The translations under genes and the position numbers were made by a program. 64,000 nucleotides of DNA, from the NCBI RefSeq assembly GCF_000974985.2, contig NZ_LAVA02000052.1, positions 1 through 64,000 of the forward strand, written 5' to 3'. The stretch comes from Streptomyces mangrovisoli. Its GTDB lineage: Bacteria; Actinomycetota; Actinomycetes; Streptomycetales; Streptomycetaceae. Below, in pieces: positions 50,474 through 59,700 of the stretch. Each line of letters opens with the position of its first letter. Within the stretch, counting starts at the first letter, position 1. The notes beneath the pieces are model-generated. The model was not told the origin of the DNA. It saw only the letters and a list, made by a program, of their open reading frames with translations, and did no database searches.

Positions 50474-52198
50474 GTGACCCACGACCACGACCTGGTGCTC
50501 CGCCCGACCGCCGCGCAGACCGCGGCGGCCCTGAACCCGCCCCCCGGGCGGTGCGGCGGAGACCTCGTCGTGGAGACGCTCGCCTCCCTCGGCGCGACGA
50601 CCGTCTTCGGACTGCCGGGCCAGCACGCGCTCGGCATGTTCGACGCGCTGCGCCGCTCCGCCCTGCGCTACGTCGGCCTGCGGGTGGAGAACAACGCGGG
50701 CTTCGCCGCCGACGCCTACGGCCGGATCACCGGCGAGGCCGCCCCGCTGCTGCTGTCCACCGGCCCCGGCGCGCTGACCTCGCTCGCGGCACTCCAGGAG
50801 GCCGCGGCGGCCAGCGCCCCGGTGCTGGCGATCGGCAGCCAGGTGCCGACGGCCGGCCTCGGCGGCGGCCGGCGCGGATACCTGCACGAACTCCCCGACC
50901 AGGCCGCCTCGTTCCGCGGGGTGGTCAAGTCGGTGCACACCGTCCGCAGCCAGTCGCAGATCCCCTCGGCGCTCGCCGCCGCCTGGCAGTCCGCGCTCAC
51001 CGCGCCACACGGCCCGGTGTGGGTGGAGATCCCGCAGGACGTGCTGCTGGCCCCGGCCTCCCTCCCGGTGGTGACCGGCGTGGACGCGGCCCCGGAGGAC
51101 CTCGTGCCGCGCCCCGAACTCACCGCCGTGGCCGCCGACCTGCTGGCGAACGCGGCCCGCCCGGTGATCGTCGCGGGCGGCGGGGTGATCCGGGCGGACG
51201 CCTCGCGCAAGCTCCGGCAGCTCGCGGAGCGGCTGGCCGCGCCGGTGGTGACGACGTACGGCGGCAAGGGCGCGTTCCCGTGGACGCACCCGCTCTCCCT
51301 GCGGTCCTGGGTGGAGGACCGGCACACCACCGACTTCCTGGAGGACGCGGACGTCGTGCTCGTGGTCGGCTCCGGCCTCGGCGAACTCTCCTCCAACTAC
51401 CACACGTTCAGGCCGCGCGGCCGGGTGATCCAGATCGAGGCCGACCTCGGCAAGCTGGAGGCCAACCACCCGGCCCTCGGCATCCACGCCGACGCCCGCC
51501 TCGCCCTCCAGGCCCTGCTGGAGACGGTGCCCGAACGCACCGACGCCACCGCCCCGATCCGGGTGCGCGAGGTGCTGGAGAAGATCGACGAACGCATCAC
51601 CGGTCAGCAACTCACCCTGGAACAGGGCCTGCTGACGTCGATCCGACGCGCCCTGCCGGCCACCTCCCCGTCCTTCTGGGACATGACGATCCTGTCGTAC
51701 TGGGCCTGGGCCGCGTTCGACGCGAAGGCGCCCAACACCCTGCACTCGGCGCAGGGCGCCGGCGGCCTCGGCTACGCCTTCCCGGCCGCCCTGGGCGCGG
51801 CCGTCGCCGACCCGACCGGCCCGGTGCTCGCGGTCTCCGGCGACGGCGGCGCCCTCTACTCCGTCGCGGAACTGGCGACGGCCCGTCAGTACGGCCTGGA
51901 CGTCACCTGGCTGATCGTCGACGACGGCGGCTACGGCGTCCTGCGCGAGTACCTGACCGACACCTTCGGCGAGACCACGGCCGTGGACGGGGCGGCCCAG
52001 GAGGCGGCGGTCACCGACCTGACCGGCCCCGACTTCGTGGCCCTGGCGGAGTCGTTCGGCGTCCCGGGCACCCGGACGACCCCGGAGACGCTCTCCGCCG
52101 ACCTGGCGAAGGCGCTGTCCACGCCGGGCCCCTCGGTGGTCGTACTCCCGGCACGACTGCGGATGTTCGCGCCGACGCATCTGGACCGCCAGGACTGA
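50474..52198 (+). CDS. Thiamine pyrophosphate enzyme, acetolactate-synthase-like (AruI-type candidate)
   Basis: A 574-aa TPP enzyme with the three domains of the acetolactate synthase/2-oxoacid decarboxylase family. The cofactor glutamate is E72 in RVENNAGFAADAYG, and the TPP/Mg motif begins GDGG at 456-459 but ends WLIVDDGGYG instead of the common double Asn. It is coupled to the ureohydrolase gene (5-bp gap). P. aeruginosa AruI, a 2-ketoarginine decarboxylase, is of this type, so I propose the same role; an acetolactate synthase or other 2-oxoacid decarboxylase is possible. GTG start. Confidence 0.88.
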   Translation: MTHDHDLVLRPTAAQTAAALNPPPGRCGGDLVVETLASLGATTVFGLPGQHALGMFDALRRSALRYVGLRVENNAGFAADAYGRITGEAAPLLLSTGPGALTSLAALQEAAAASAPVLAIGSQVPTAGLGGGRRGYLHELPDQAASFRGVVKSVHTVRSQSQIPSALAAAWQSALTAPHGPVWVEIPQDVLLAPASLPVVTGVDAAPEDLVPRPELTAVAADLLANAARPVIVAGGGVIRADASRKLRQLAERLAAPVVTTYGGKGAFPWTHPLSLRSWVEDRHTTDFLEDADVVLVVGSGLGELSSNYHTFRPRGRVIQIEADLGKLEANHPALGIHADARLALQALLETVPERTDATAPIRVREVLEKIDERITGQQLTLEQGLLTSIRRALPATSPSFWDMTILSYWAWAAFDAKAPNTLHSAQGAGGLGYAFPAALGAAVADPTGPVLAVSGDGGALYSVAELATARQYGLDVTWLIVDDGGYGVLREYLTDTFGETTAVDGAAQEAAVTDLTGPDFVALAESFGVPGTRTTPETLSADLAKALSTPGPSVVVLPARLRMFAPTHLDRQD

Positions 52199-52252
52199 CC
52201 GCCCCGACCCGTGCGGGCCGGGACCGACCGGGCCCGGACCCACCGCGCCGAG

Positions 52253-52278
52253 GCGCCCCGGCGTGATCGCCGGGGCGC
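52253..52278. terminator. Bidirectional hairpin between convergent genes
   Basis: GCGCCCCGGC (52253-52262) pairs perfectly with GCCGGGGCGC (52269-52278) around 6 nt, between the TPP-enzyme and endonuclease genes that converge. Confidence 0.75.
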
Positions 52279-52296
52279 TGCCGTGCGCGGGCCCGC

Positions 52297-53103
52297 CTAC
52301 CAGATCGAGTCCACCCACTCCGGGTGGTCGATGAACGGGTTCCGGTTGTGCTGGTAGGTGGTGTAGATGACGTTGTTGCGGTTCTCCTCGAAGGAGTCGG
52401 GCGGGTCCTCGTCGTTCCACTGCTTGAGGATCGAGAGCTTGCCTATGTACGGGTTGGAGCCGTTGTTGACCTTGTCGTCGGGCTCCAGGTTCGCGAACCC
52501 GTCGTCGCCCTCGTAGCGGACGGCCATGTAGAGGATCATGCGGGCCACGTCGCCCTTGACGGCGTCGCGCGGTTCGAAGGAGTCCGAGTCGACCTTGCTG
52601 CCGCCGCTGTTGGTGAAGGTGGAGCCGCCCTCGTCGAAGTCGAGGTTGCCGCGCTTGCCGTTGACCGCCACGTCCTCGGGACGGATGTGGTGCAGGTCGG
52701 TGCCCGGACCGGTGGACGTGGTGAGGTCGCCGTGCGAGATCGCCCAGACGTGCTCGCGGTTCCAGTCGCCGCTGTCACCGCCGTTGAGGGTCTTGCTGCG
52801 CGAGATCCCCGAGTACAGCAGGATCACGTTGCTGCTGTTGTTCGGGTCCTGGTCGGTGACCTTCAACGCGTCCCACAGGGCCGAGTACGACAGCTTGGTG
52901 ACGTTCGCGCTGATGATCGTGTGCAGGGAGGACTTGAGGCTGGTCCCCGTCTTGCCGATCGCGTTCTTGTAGTACGTCGAGTCGTACGCGGTGGTCGTCG
53001 CGGCGGCCGGGGTCGCCGTGAGCGCCGGAACGGTGAGGCCCACCAGGACGGCGGCGGTCGTCAGGGCCACCGACTTCCACTGCCGGATGCGTGTCGCCAG
53101 CAT
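52297..53103 (-). CDS. Secreted endonuclease I (EndA/NucM family)
   Basis: A 268-aa exported nuclease. A signal peptide of about 36 residues ends near PAAATTT. The His-Cys-like/beta-beta-alpha metal catalytic region is DWNREHVWAISHG (H118) with GTDLHHIRPEDVAVNGKRGNLDFD. It cuts DNA and RNA outside the cell for nutrient use or during mycelial death. The start is ATG 53103, where the mature family N-terminus begins. A longer frame to 53202 is unlikely. It converges on the TPP-enzyme gene. Confidence 0.93.
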   Translation of the reverse strand: MLATRIRQWKSVALTTAAVLVGLTVPALTATPAAATTTAYDSTYYKNAIGKTGTSLKSSLHTIISANVTKLSYSALWDALKVTDQDPNNSSNVILLYSGISRSKTLNGGDSGDWNREHVWAISHGDLTTSTGPGTDLHHIRPEDVAVNGKRGNLDFDEGGSTFTNSGGSKVDSDSFEPRDAVKGDVARMILYMAVRYEGDDGFANLEPDDKVNNGSNPYIGKLSILKQWNDEDPPDSFEENRNNVIYTTYQHNRNPFIDHPEWVDSIW

Positions 53104-53202
53104 AAAGAGATTCCCATCTACGCGGGTTGATGAGACGGCAAGAAGGAGGGTGACATGAACATGAGGACAAGCGGGTGAACGGAATGTAAAAAGCCGAACC
53201 AA

Positions 53203-53236
53203 AAGAGGCCCCCGACCGTGTGGTCGGGGGCCTCTT
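53203..53236 (-). terminator. Strong terminator after the GT39 gene
   Basis: A perfect 15-bp stem (53203-53217 with 53222-53236) with a 4-nt loop. On the minus strand TTTTGG follows it. It is 16 bp after the glycosyltransferase stop and also shields the endonuclease promoter. Confidence 0.9.
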
Positions 53237-53252
53237 CGGTGCCGGATCTACG

Positions 53253-55499
53253 TCAGTCGACGTCCGACGGGTCGAGGCGGTACAGCGTCGACGTGTTCGA
53301 CGTGCTCGTGCCGGACGAGCCCGACGTGCTCGACTTCGACGACGAGCCGCTGCTCTTCGACGCCGAACTCTTGCTGTAGGCGCTCTCCTTGACCTCCGTG
53401 CCGTGCTGCTTCACCCAGTTCGACACCTCGGTGCTCAGGCTGTTGCCGCCGCCCATCCCGCCGCCGCCCATCCCGCCGCCGCCGAAGCCGCCGCCGGTCT
53501 GGATGTAGTGCAACTCGCCCTTCTTCACCAGCTCCTTGAGCTTGGCGACCGTCATCGCGTTGTCGGAGCCGGTGAAGCCCCACATCGAGATGACCGGTTC
53601 GCGGGCGCTCAGCTCGATCTCTGCCGCGCTGGACGAGTTGGCCACCGCGAGCAGCCACTTGGCGCCGTCCTGGTGCTTCTTGAGGTACGAGATCAGTTCG
53701 CTGCTCGCGCCGCCGCCCATGCCGCCGCCGCCCATGCCGCCGCGCCCGCCGGAGGGTGCCTCGCCGCCGCCCGGCATCCGGCCACCGCTCGGCAGCTCCC
53801 CGCCGCTCGGCATCTGGCCACCGCTCGGCATCTCGCCGCCGCTCGGCAGCTGACCGCCGCCCGGCATCTCCCCGCCGCCGGGGAAGCCGCCCGAGGCCTG
53901 TCCGTTCTGCTGCGAGCCGCTCGGCATCTCGCCGCCGCCGGGGAAGCCGCCGCGACCGCCCCCGCCGCCCCCGCCGGGCCCGCCGAAGCCGCCCGTCGAC
54001 GGGCCGGCCGTCGGGTTGGTCCCGCCCATCGCGCCGGCACCGGAGGACGGCACCGCGAAGGAGTACGCCGCCGGTCCGGCGATCGACGCGACCACCGCCG
54101 CCGCGAGGGACACCGCGAGCAGCCGTACCCGCCGGCCGGAGCGGAAGACGAGGAGTCCGGCGACCGCCGCCACCGTCAGCAGGCCGACCGTCGGCCACAG
54201 CCAGGTGTTCCAGCCCGAGGCCCGGCGCAGCAGCACGACCGCCCAGAGGCCGGTGACCGCGAAGGCGGCCGGCAGCACCCACATCCAGCGCTTGTCCGTG
54301 CGGTAGGCCCGGAACAGCATCACGCCACCGCCGCCGCACAGCGCCGCGATGCCCGGGGCGAGCGCGGTCGTGTAGTAGGGGTGCATCGTGCCCTGGGCCG
54401 TCGCGAAGATGACGTAGTGCAGCAAGGTCCAGCCGCCCCACGTCACCAGGCCCATGCGCCGCAGGTCCGTGCGCGGGGCCCGCCCGCACAGGATCAGGCC
54501 GCCGACCAGCGCGACCGCCGCGAACGGCAGCAGCCAGGAGATCTGGCCGCCGAGGGTGTCGTTGAACAGCCGGCCGATGCCGGACGCGCCGGAGAAGCCG
54601 CCTCCGCCGCCCATGCCTCCGCCGCCCATGTTGCCCTCGCCGCCGAACACCCGGCCCAGGCCGTCGTAGCCCATGATCAGGTCCCAGGCGGAGCCGTCCG
54701 TGGAGCCGCCGATGTAGGGCCGGGAGGACGCCGGGACCAGCGACACGGCGAGCGCCCACCAGAAGCTGGAGACGGCGAGGACCACCGCGGCCAGCAGCAG
54801 TCGGAGGATCCGCTTCGCCCAGGGCGCCTTCGACGCGTACAGGTAGAGCGCGAAGACGGCGGGCAGCGCGATCCAGCCGGCCAGCAGCTTGGTGTTGAAG
54901 GCCAGGCCGAAGCAGGCCGCCGAGCCGAGCAGCGGCAGCAGCCGTTCGTCGCGGGTGGCGCGCAGGGCGAGCGCCGCGCCCGACACCATGAGGAAGACCA
55001 GCAGGGTGTCGGGGTTGTTGTCGCGGTTGATCGCGACCGTGATCGGGGTCAGGGCCAGCACCAGCGCGGCGATCGTCGCCGCGGCGTGGCCCCAGATCCG
55101 CTTCACCGAGGAGTGCAGGATCCAGATGGTGGCCAGCGCCAGCACGATCATCGGGGCCATCATCTGCCAGGTGCCGAAACCGAACACCCGGCAGGACAGC
55201 CCCATGACCATGGTGGCCAGCGGCGGCTTGTCGACGGTCAGGAAGTTGCCCGGGTCGAGCGAGCCGAAGAACCAGGCCTTCCAGCTCTGGGTGCCGGCCC
55301 AGACGGCGCCGCTGTAGAACGAGTTCAGGCCGGAGCCGGACAGGTTCCAGGAGTACAGCACGCCCGCGAGGACCAGGATCGCGATCAGCGCGGGCAGCGA
55401 CCAGCGCGGCGCGGTCCCGGGTGGGTCCGCGGGTGGCGCCGGGGGCGGCCAGTCGGCGGACGCGGGCGTATGGGTGTGGGGGTCCGTGGCAGATGTCAC
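53253..55499 (-). CDS. GT39/ArnT-like polytopic glycosyltransferase with Gly-rich repeat domain
   Basis: A 748-aa membrane enzyme. An N-terminal Pro-rich cytoplasmic tail is followed by about 12 transmembrane segments. NSFYSGAVWAGTQSWKAWFF and DKPPLATM near residues 60-95 match the first-loop Asp region of ArnT/PMT glycosyltransferases that use polyprenyl-linked sugars. The later part is exported: a Gly-rich stretch with 6-residue repeats GG(E/Q/R)(M/L/A)P(S/G) (about 540-585), a small folded domain, another Gly run and a Ser-rich tail. The target and sugar are unknown. GTG start with a weak Shine-Dalgarno. Confidence 0.88.
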   Translation of the reverse strand: MTSATDPHTHTPASADWPPPAPPADPPGTAPRWSLPALIAILVLAGVLYSWNLSGSGLNSFYSGAVWAGTQSWKAWFFGSLDPGNFLTVDKPPLATMVMGLSCRVFGFGTWQMMAPMIVLALATIWILHSSVKRIWGHAAATIAALVLALTPITVAINRDNNPDTLLVFLMVSGAALALRATRDERLLPLLGSAACFGLAFNTKLLAGWIALPAVFALYLYASKAPWAKRILRLLLAAVVLAVSSFWWALAVSLVPASSRPYIGGSTDGSAWDLIMGYDGLGRVFGGEGNMGGGGMGGGGGFSGASGIGRLFNDTLGGQISWLLPFAAVALVGGLILCGRAPRTDLRRMGLVTWGGWTLLHYVIFATAQGTMHPYYTTALAPGIAALCGGGGVMLFRAYRTDKRWMWVLPAAFAVTGLWAVVLLRRASGWNTWLWPTVGLLTVAAVAGLLVFRSGRRVRLLAVSLAAAVVASIAGPAAYSFAVPSSGAGAMGGTNPTAGPSTGGFGGPGGGGGGGRGGFPGGGEMPSGSQQNGQASGGFPGGGEMPGGGQLPSGGEMPSGGQMPSGGELPSGGRMPGGGEAPSGGRGGMGGGGMGGGASSELISYLKKHQDGAKWLLAVANSSSAAEIELSAREPVISMWGFTGSDNAMTVAKLKELVKKGELHYIQTGGGFGGGGMGGGGMGGGNSLSTEVSNWVKQHGTEVKESAYSKSSASKSSGSSSKSSTSGSSGTSTSNTSTLYRLDPSDVD
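53758..53877. repeat. 18-bp tandem repeats within the GT39 gene
   Basis: About seven degenerate 18-bp units (type CCGCCGCTCGGCATCTCG on the plus strand) encode the hexapeptide repeats. Such in-frame repeats are prone to copy-number change without frameshift. Confidence 0.85.
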
Positions 55500-55656
55500 G
55501 AGGGGCAGCCTGCCCGGCCGGGGTGGGTGGGTGCTGTGGCGTGGCTGGCCGTTTCCTGTGAACCCCCCAGGCCCGGGTCACGGCGCGTCAAGCCTTTGCC
55601 CAACGGTGTCCCCCATCCGCACAACCATTCGGTCATGGCCATGAGTCAACAGGGGC

Positions 55657-56514
55657 ATGACTCACTGGAACTCCCTACGCGCCAGAGGCCTGGCGGCCGC
55701 CGTCGGCGCCGGGGTGCTGATACCGCTGGTGGCCGCGGCCGCACCCGCCTCCGCGGCCACCGCCGTCAGCTGCTCGTCGTCCACCCACGCGGCGCTCGCC
55801 GCCAAACTGCAGAAGGACATCGCCACCGCGGTGTCCGGGCGCAGCGGCACCATCGCCGTCGGTCTCTACGACCGCACCACGAAGACGACGTGCACGCTCC
55901 GCGCCACGACCTCGTTCGACTCGGCCAGCACCGTCAAGGTCACCGTGCTCGCCACGCTGCTGTGGGACGCGAAGAAGCACAACCGCTACCTCACCAGCAC
56001 CGAGACCACGCTCGCCAAGGCCATGATCACCCAGTCCGACAACGACGCGACCAGCAAGCTGTGGAAGCAGCTGGGCGTGACGAAGATCAAGGGCTTCCTC
56101 GCCGCGGCGGGCATGACCAAGACCGTCCCGGGCAGCAACAACTACTGGGGCCTGACGCAGATCAACGTCACCGACGAGCAGAAGCTGCTGAAGCTGGTCA
56201 CGGCGAAGAACACGGTGCTCAGCGACAACGCCCGCGCGTACATCCTGAAGCTGATGAACCAGGTCGTGTCCTCGCAGCGCTGGGGCACCCCGTACGGTGC
56301 GCCGTCCAACGCCACTGTGCACGTCAAGAACGGCTGGCTGCAGCGGTCCACGAACGGGTGGCGGGTGCACAGCCTGGGCACGTTCAGCGGGCACGGCCAC
56401 GACTACATGATGACCGTCCTCACCCACGGCAACAGCTCGATGAGCTACGGCATCACCACGATCCAGAACGTGGCGAAGGTCATCCACAAGGACCTGGTGG
56501 CCGGCGGCGGCTGA
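55657..56514 (+). CDS. Secreted serine hydrolase of class A beta-lactamase fold
   Basis: A 285-aa exported protein with a signal peptide ending near ASA (about residue 33). The SxxK motif is STVK (S91, K94), the SDN motif S127-D128-N129 is intact, and HVKNGW replaces the usual KTG box. The canonical omega-loop ExxLN is not clear. It may be a beta-lactamase, a DD-peptidase-like enzyme or a related esterase; resistance cannot be claimed from sequence. ATG 55657 is weakly supported by CAGGGG. It is divergent from the GT39 gene, 157 bp apart. Confidence 0.82.
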   Translation: MTHWNSLRARGLAAAVGAGVLIPLVAAAAPASAATAVSCSSSTHAALAAKLQKDIATAVSGRSGTIAVGLYDRTTKTTCTLRATTSFDSASTVKVTVLATLLWDAKKHNRYLTSTETTLAKAMITQSDNDATSKLWKQLGVTKIKGFLAAAGMTKTVPGSNNYWGLTQINVTDEQKLLKLVTAKNTVLSDNARAYILKLMNQVVSSQRWGTPYGAPSNATVHVKNGWLQRSTNGWRVHSLGTFSGHGHDYMMTVLTHGNSSMSYGITTIQNVAKVIHKDLVAGGG

Positions 56515-56573
56515 TCCCCGTCCGGGGGAGATCCATGGGCTTCGTGCCCGTCCGCGGCCCGGTGGGGCCCTTT

Positions 56574-56641
56574 CGCGCAGTTCCCCGCGCCCTGAGGGAG
56601 CTGCGGCCAGGTGCCCCGAAAGGGGCGCGGGGAACTGCGCG
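56574..56641. repeat. Inverted pair of the dispersed GC element (copies 10 and 11)
   Basis: A minus-oriented copy (56574-56592, slightly shortened) and a plus-oriented copy (56622-56641) face each other after the serine hydrolase gene and can form a long stem. Confidence 0.8.
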
Positions 56642-56773
56642 ACCAGCCCCCACCGGGCCGCAGGGGAAGAATCGGCGGCCCCCCCCGGGCGGGAGATTGT
56701 GAACGCGGGATGAAATCGCAGGCCGCGCGTGTTGGTGCCTTCCGGTAGATCAGGACGATCGGAAGGCACCCGC

Positions 56774-59700
56774 GTGGCAGGGCGACAGGCGCAGACACAG
56801 GGCTGGGCACGCAGACTGGCCGGGTACGCGTGGCGTCACCCCCGGGACGTCGTGCTGGCGCTGGGCTCCTCCCTGGCCGGCATGGCCGTCCTCGCGGTCG
56901 TCCCCCTGGTCACCAAGGTGATCATCGACGACGTCATCGGCGACCACAGCCGCGGCATGACCCCCTGGGCGCTCGCCCTGGTCGGCGCCGCGGTCGTCGT
57001 CTACGTCCTCACCTTCGTACGGCGCTACTACGGCGGCCGCCTCGCCCTGGACGTCCAGCACGACCTGCGCACCGAGATGTTCGCGTCGATCACCCGCCTC
57101 GACGGGCGCCGCCAGGACGAGCTGTCCACCGGGCAGGTCGTCGGCCGCGCCACCAGCGACCTCCAGCTGATCCAGGGCCTGCTGTTCATGCTGCCCATGA
57201 CCATCGGCAACGTCGTCCTCTTCGTGATCTCGCTGGCGATCATGGCGTGGCTGTCGCCCCCGCTGACCCTGGTCGCGCTCGCCGTCGCCCCCGCGCTCGG
57301 CTGGATCGCCAAGCGCAGCCGCTCCCGGCTGCACCCCGCCACCTGGTACGCGCAGGCGCAGGCCGCCGCCGTCGCCGGCGTGGTCGACGGCGCGGTCAGC
57401 GGCGTCCGCGTGGTCAAGGGCTTCGGGCAGGAGGAGCAGGAGACCGGCAAGCTGCGCGCGGTGGGCCGCAGGCTGTTCGCGGCGCGGCTGCGCACCATCC
57501 GGCTGAATTCCCGCTACACCCCCGCGCTCCAGGCCGTCCCCGCCCTCGGCCAGGTCGCCATGCTGGCGCTCGGCGGCTGGCTGGCCGCCCGCGGCCACAT
57601 CACCCTCGGCACCTTCGTCGCCTTCTCCACCTACCTCGCGCAGCTCGTCGGCCCGGTCCGGATGCTCGCGGTGGTGCTCACCGTCGGCCAGCAGGCACGG
57701 GCCGGCACCGAGCGCGTCCTGGAGCTGATCGACACCGAGCCGACCATGAGCGACGGCACCCGCGAGCTGCCCGCCGACGCGCCCGCGACCGTCGAGTTCG
57801 ACGACGTGTCCTTCGGCTACGGCGAGGGCGGCCCGGTCCTCGACGGGCTCAGCTTCACCATCCGCCCCGGCGAGACCCTCGCCGTCGTCGGCTCGTCCGG
57901 CTCCGGCAAGTCCACCGTCTCGCTGCTGCTGCCCCGCTTCTACGACGTCACCCACGGCGCGGTCCTGGTTGGCGGGCACGACGTGCGCGAGCTGACCCTC
58001 GACTCGCTGCGCGCCGCGATCGGCCTGGTCCCCGAGGACTCCTTCCTCTTCTCCGAGACCGTCCGCGACAACATCGCCTACGGCCGCCCCGACGCGACCG
58101 ACGAGGAGATCCGGCAGGCCGCCCGCGCCGCCCAGGCCGACGGCTTCATCCAGGACCTGCCCGAGGGGTACGCCACCACGGTCGGCGAGCACGGCCTGAC
58201 CCTCTCCGGCGGCCAGCGCCAGCGCGTCGCGCTCGCCCGCGCCCTGCTCACCGACCCCCGGCTACTCGTCCTCGACGACGCGACCTCCGCGGTGGACGCC
58301 CGGGTCGAGCACGAGATCCACGAGGCGCTGAAGGAGGTCATGCGGGGCCGTACGACCCTGCTGATCGCCCACCGCCGCTCCACCCTCGCGCTCGCCGACC
58401 GCATCGCCGTCCTGGAGGCGGGCCGCCTCGCCGACCTCGGCACCCACGACGAGCTCCAGGAGCGCTCCGCCCTCTACCGCAGGCTGCTCACCGACCCCGA
58501 CGAGCTCGGCGGGGTCTCCCCGGGCCACACCCCGGCCGCCGTGCCCGAGGAGGACACCTCCGTCCGCGACGAGCTGGACGCCGAGTTCGACGCCGAGCGC
58601 GGGGTCACCCCCCGGCTGTGGAGCGGCGACCGCGCGCCCCGCGACCACGCGCTGTCCGGGATGCCCGCTACCCCCGGCCTGCTCGCCCAGGTCGAGGCGC
58701 TGCCCCCGGCCACCGACACCCCCGACGTCGACGAGGCCCGCGCCGTCCTGCCCGAGGCGTCCTACGGCGTGCGCCGCCTGGTGCGCGGTTTCGGTCTGCC
58801 GCTGCTGGTCAGCCTCGCGCTGGTGGCCGCCGACGCGGGGATGGGACTGCTGCTGCCGATCCTGATCCGGCACGGCATCGACCAGGGCGTCAGCAAGCTC
58901 GCCGTCGGCGCGGTCTGGGCGGCCTCGCTGCTCGGCCTGCTCGCCGTGCTGGTGCAGTGGGCGGCGCAGTTCGGCGAGACCCGGATGACCGGCCGTACCG
59001 GCGAACGCGTCCTGTACGCGCTCCGTCTGAAGATCTTCGCCCAGCTCCAGCGGCTCGGCCTCGACTACTACGAGCGCGAGCTGACCGGCCGGATCATGAC
59101 CCGGATGACCACCGACATCGACGCCCTGTCGACGTTCCTGCAGACCGGTCTGGTCACCGCCTTCGTCTCGGTCGTCACCTTCTTCGGCATCATGGTCGCC
59201 CTGCTCGTGATCGACGTGCAGCTCGCGCTCGTCGTGTTCGCGACGCTGCCCCCGCTGGTCGTCGCGACCTTCTTCTTCCGGCGCGCCAGCGTGAAGGCGT
59301 ACGAACTGGCCCGTGAGCGGGTCTCGGTGGTCAACGCCGACCTCCAGGAGTCGGTGTCGGGCCTCAGGATCGTGCAGGCGTTCCGGCGCGAGGGCGACAG
59401 CGGGCGGCGGTTCACCGAGCGCAGCCGCAGCTACCGCCAGGCCCGCATCCGCGGCCAGTGGCTGATCTCGGTCTACTTCCCGTTCGTGCAGTTCCTGTCG
59501 TCGGTCGCCGCCGCCTCGGTGCTCGTCGCGGGCGCCGGACGGGTCGACGCGGCCACCCTGACCACCGGCGCGCTGGTCGCCTACCTGCTCTACATCGACC
59601 TGTTCTTCGCCCCGGTCCAGCAGCTCTCCCAGGTCTTCGACGGCTACCAGCAGGCGACCGTCTCGCTGGGCCGCATCCAGGAGCTGCTGCGTGAACCGGC

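Noticed and set aside
55657..56514. Confirmed beta-lactamase resistance gene
   Set aside because: SxxK and SDN are present, but the omega-loop Glu and KTG box are not clear, so a resistance claim is unsupported.
53220..56702. 1160-residue frame opposite the GT39 gene
   Set aside because: Antisense shadow of a repeat-rich membrane protein; no start signal and no recognisable domain.
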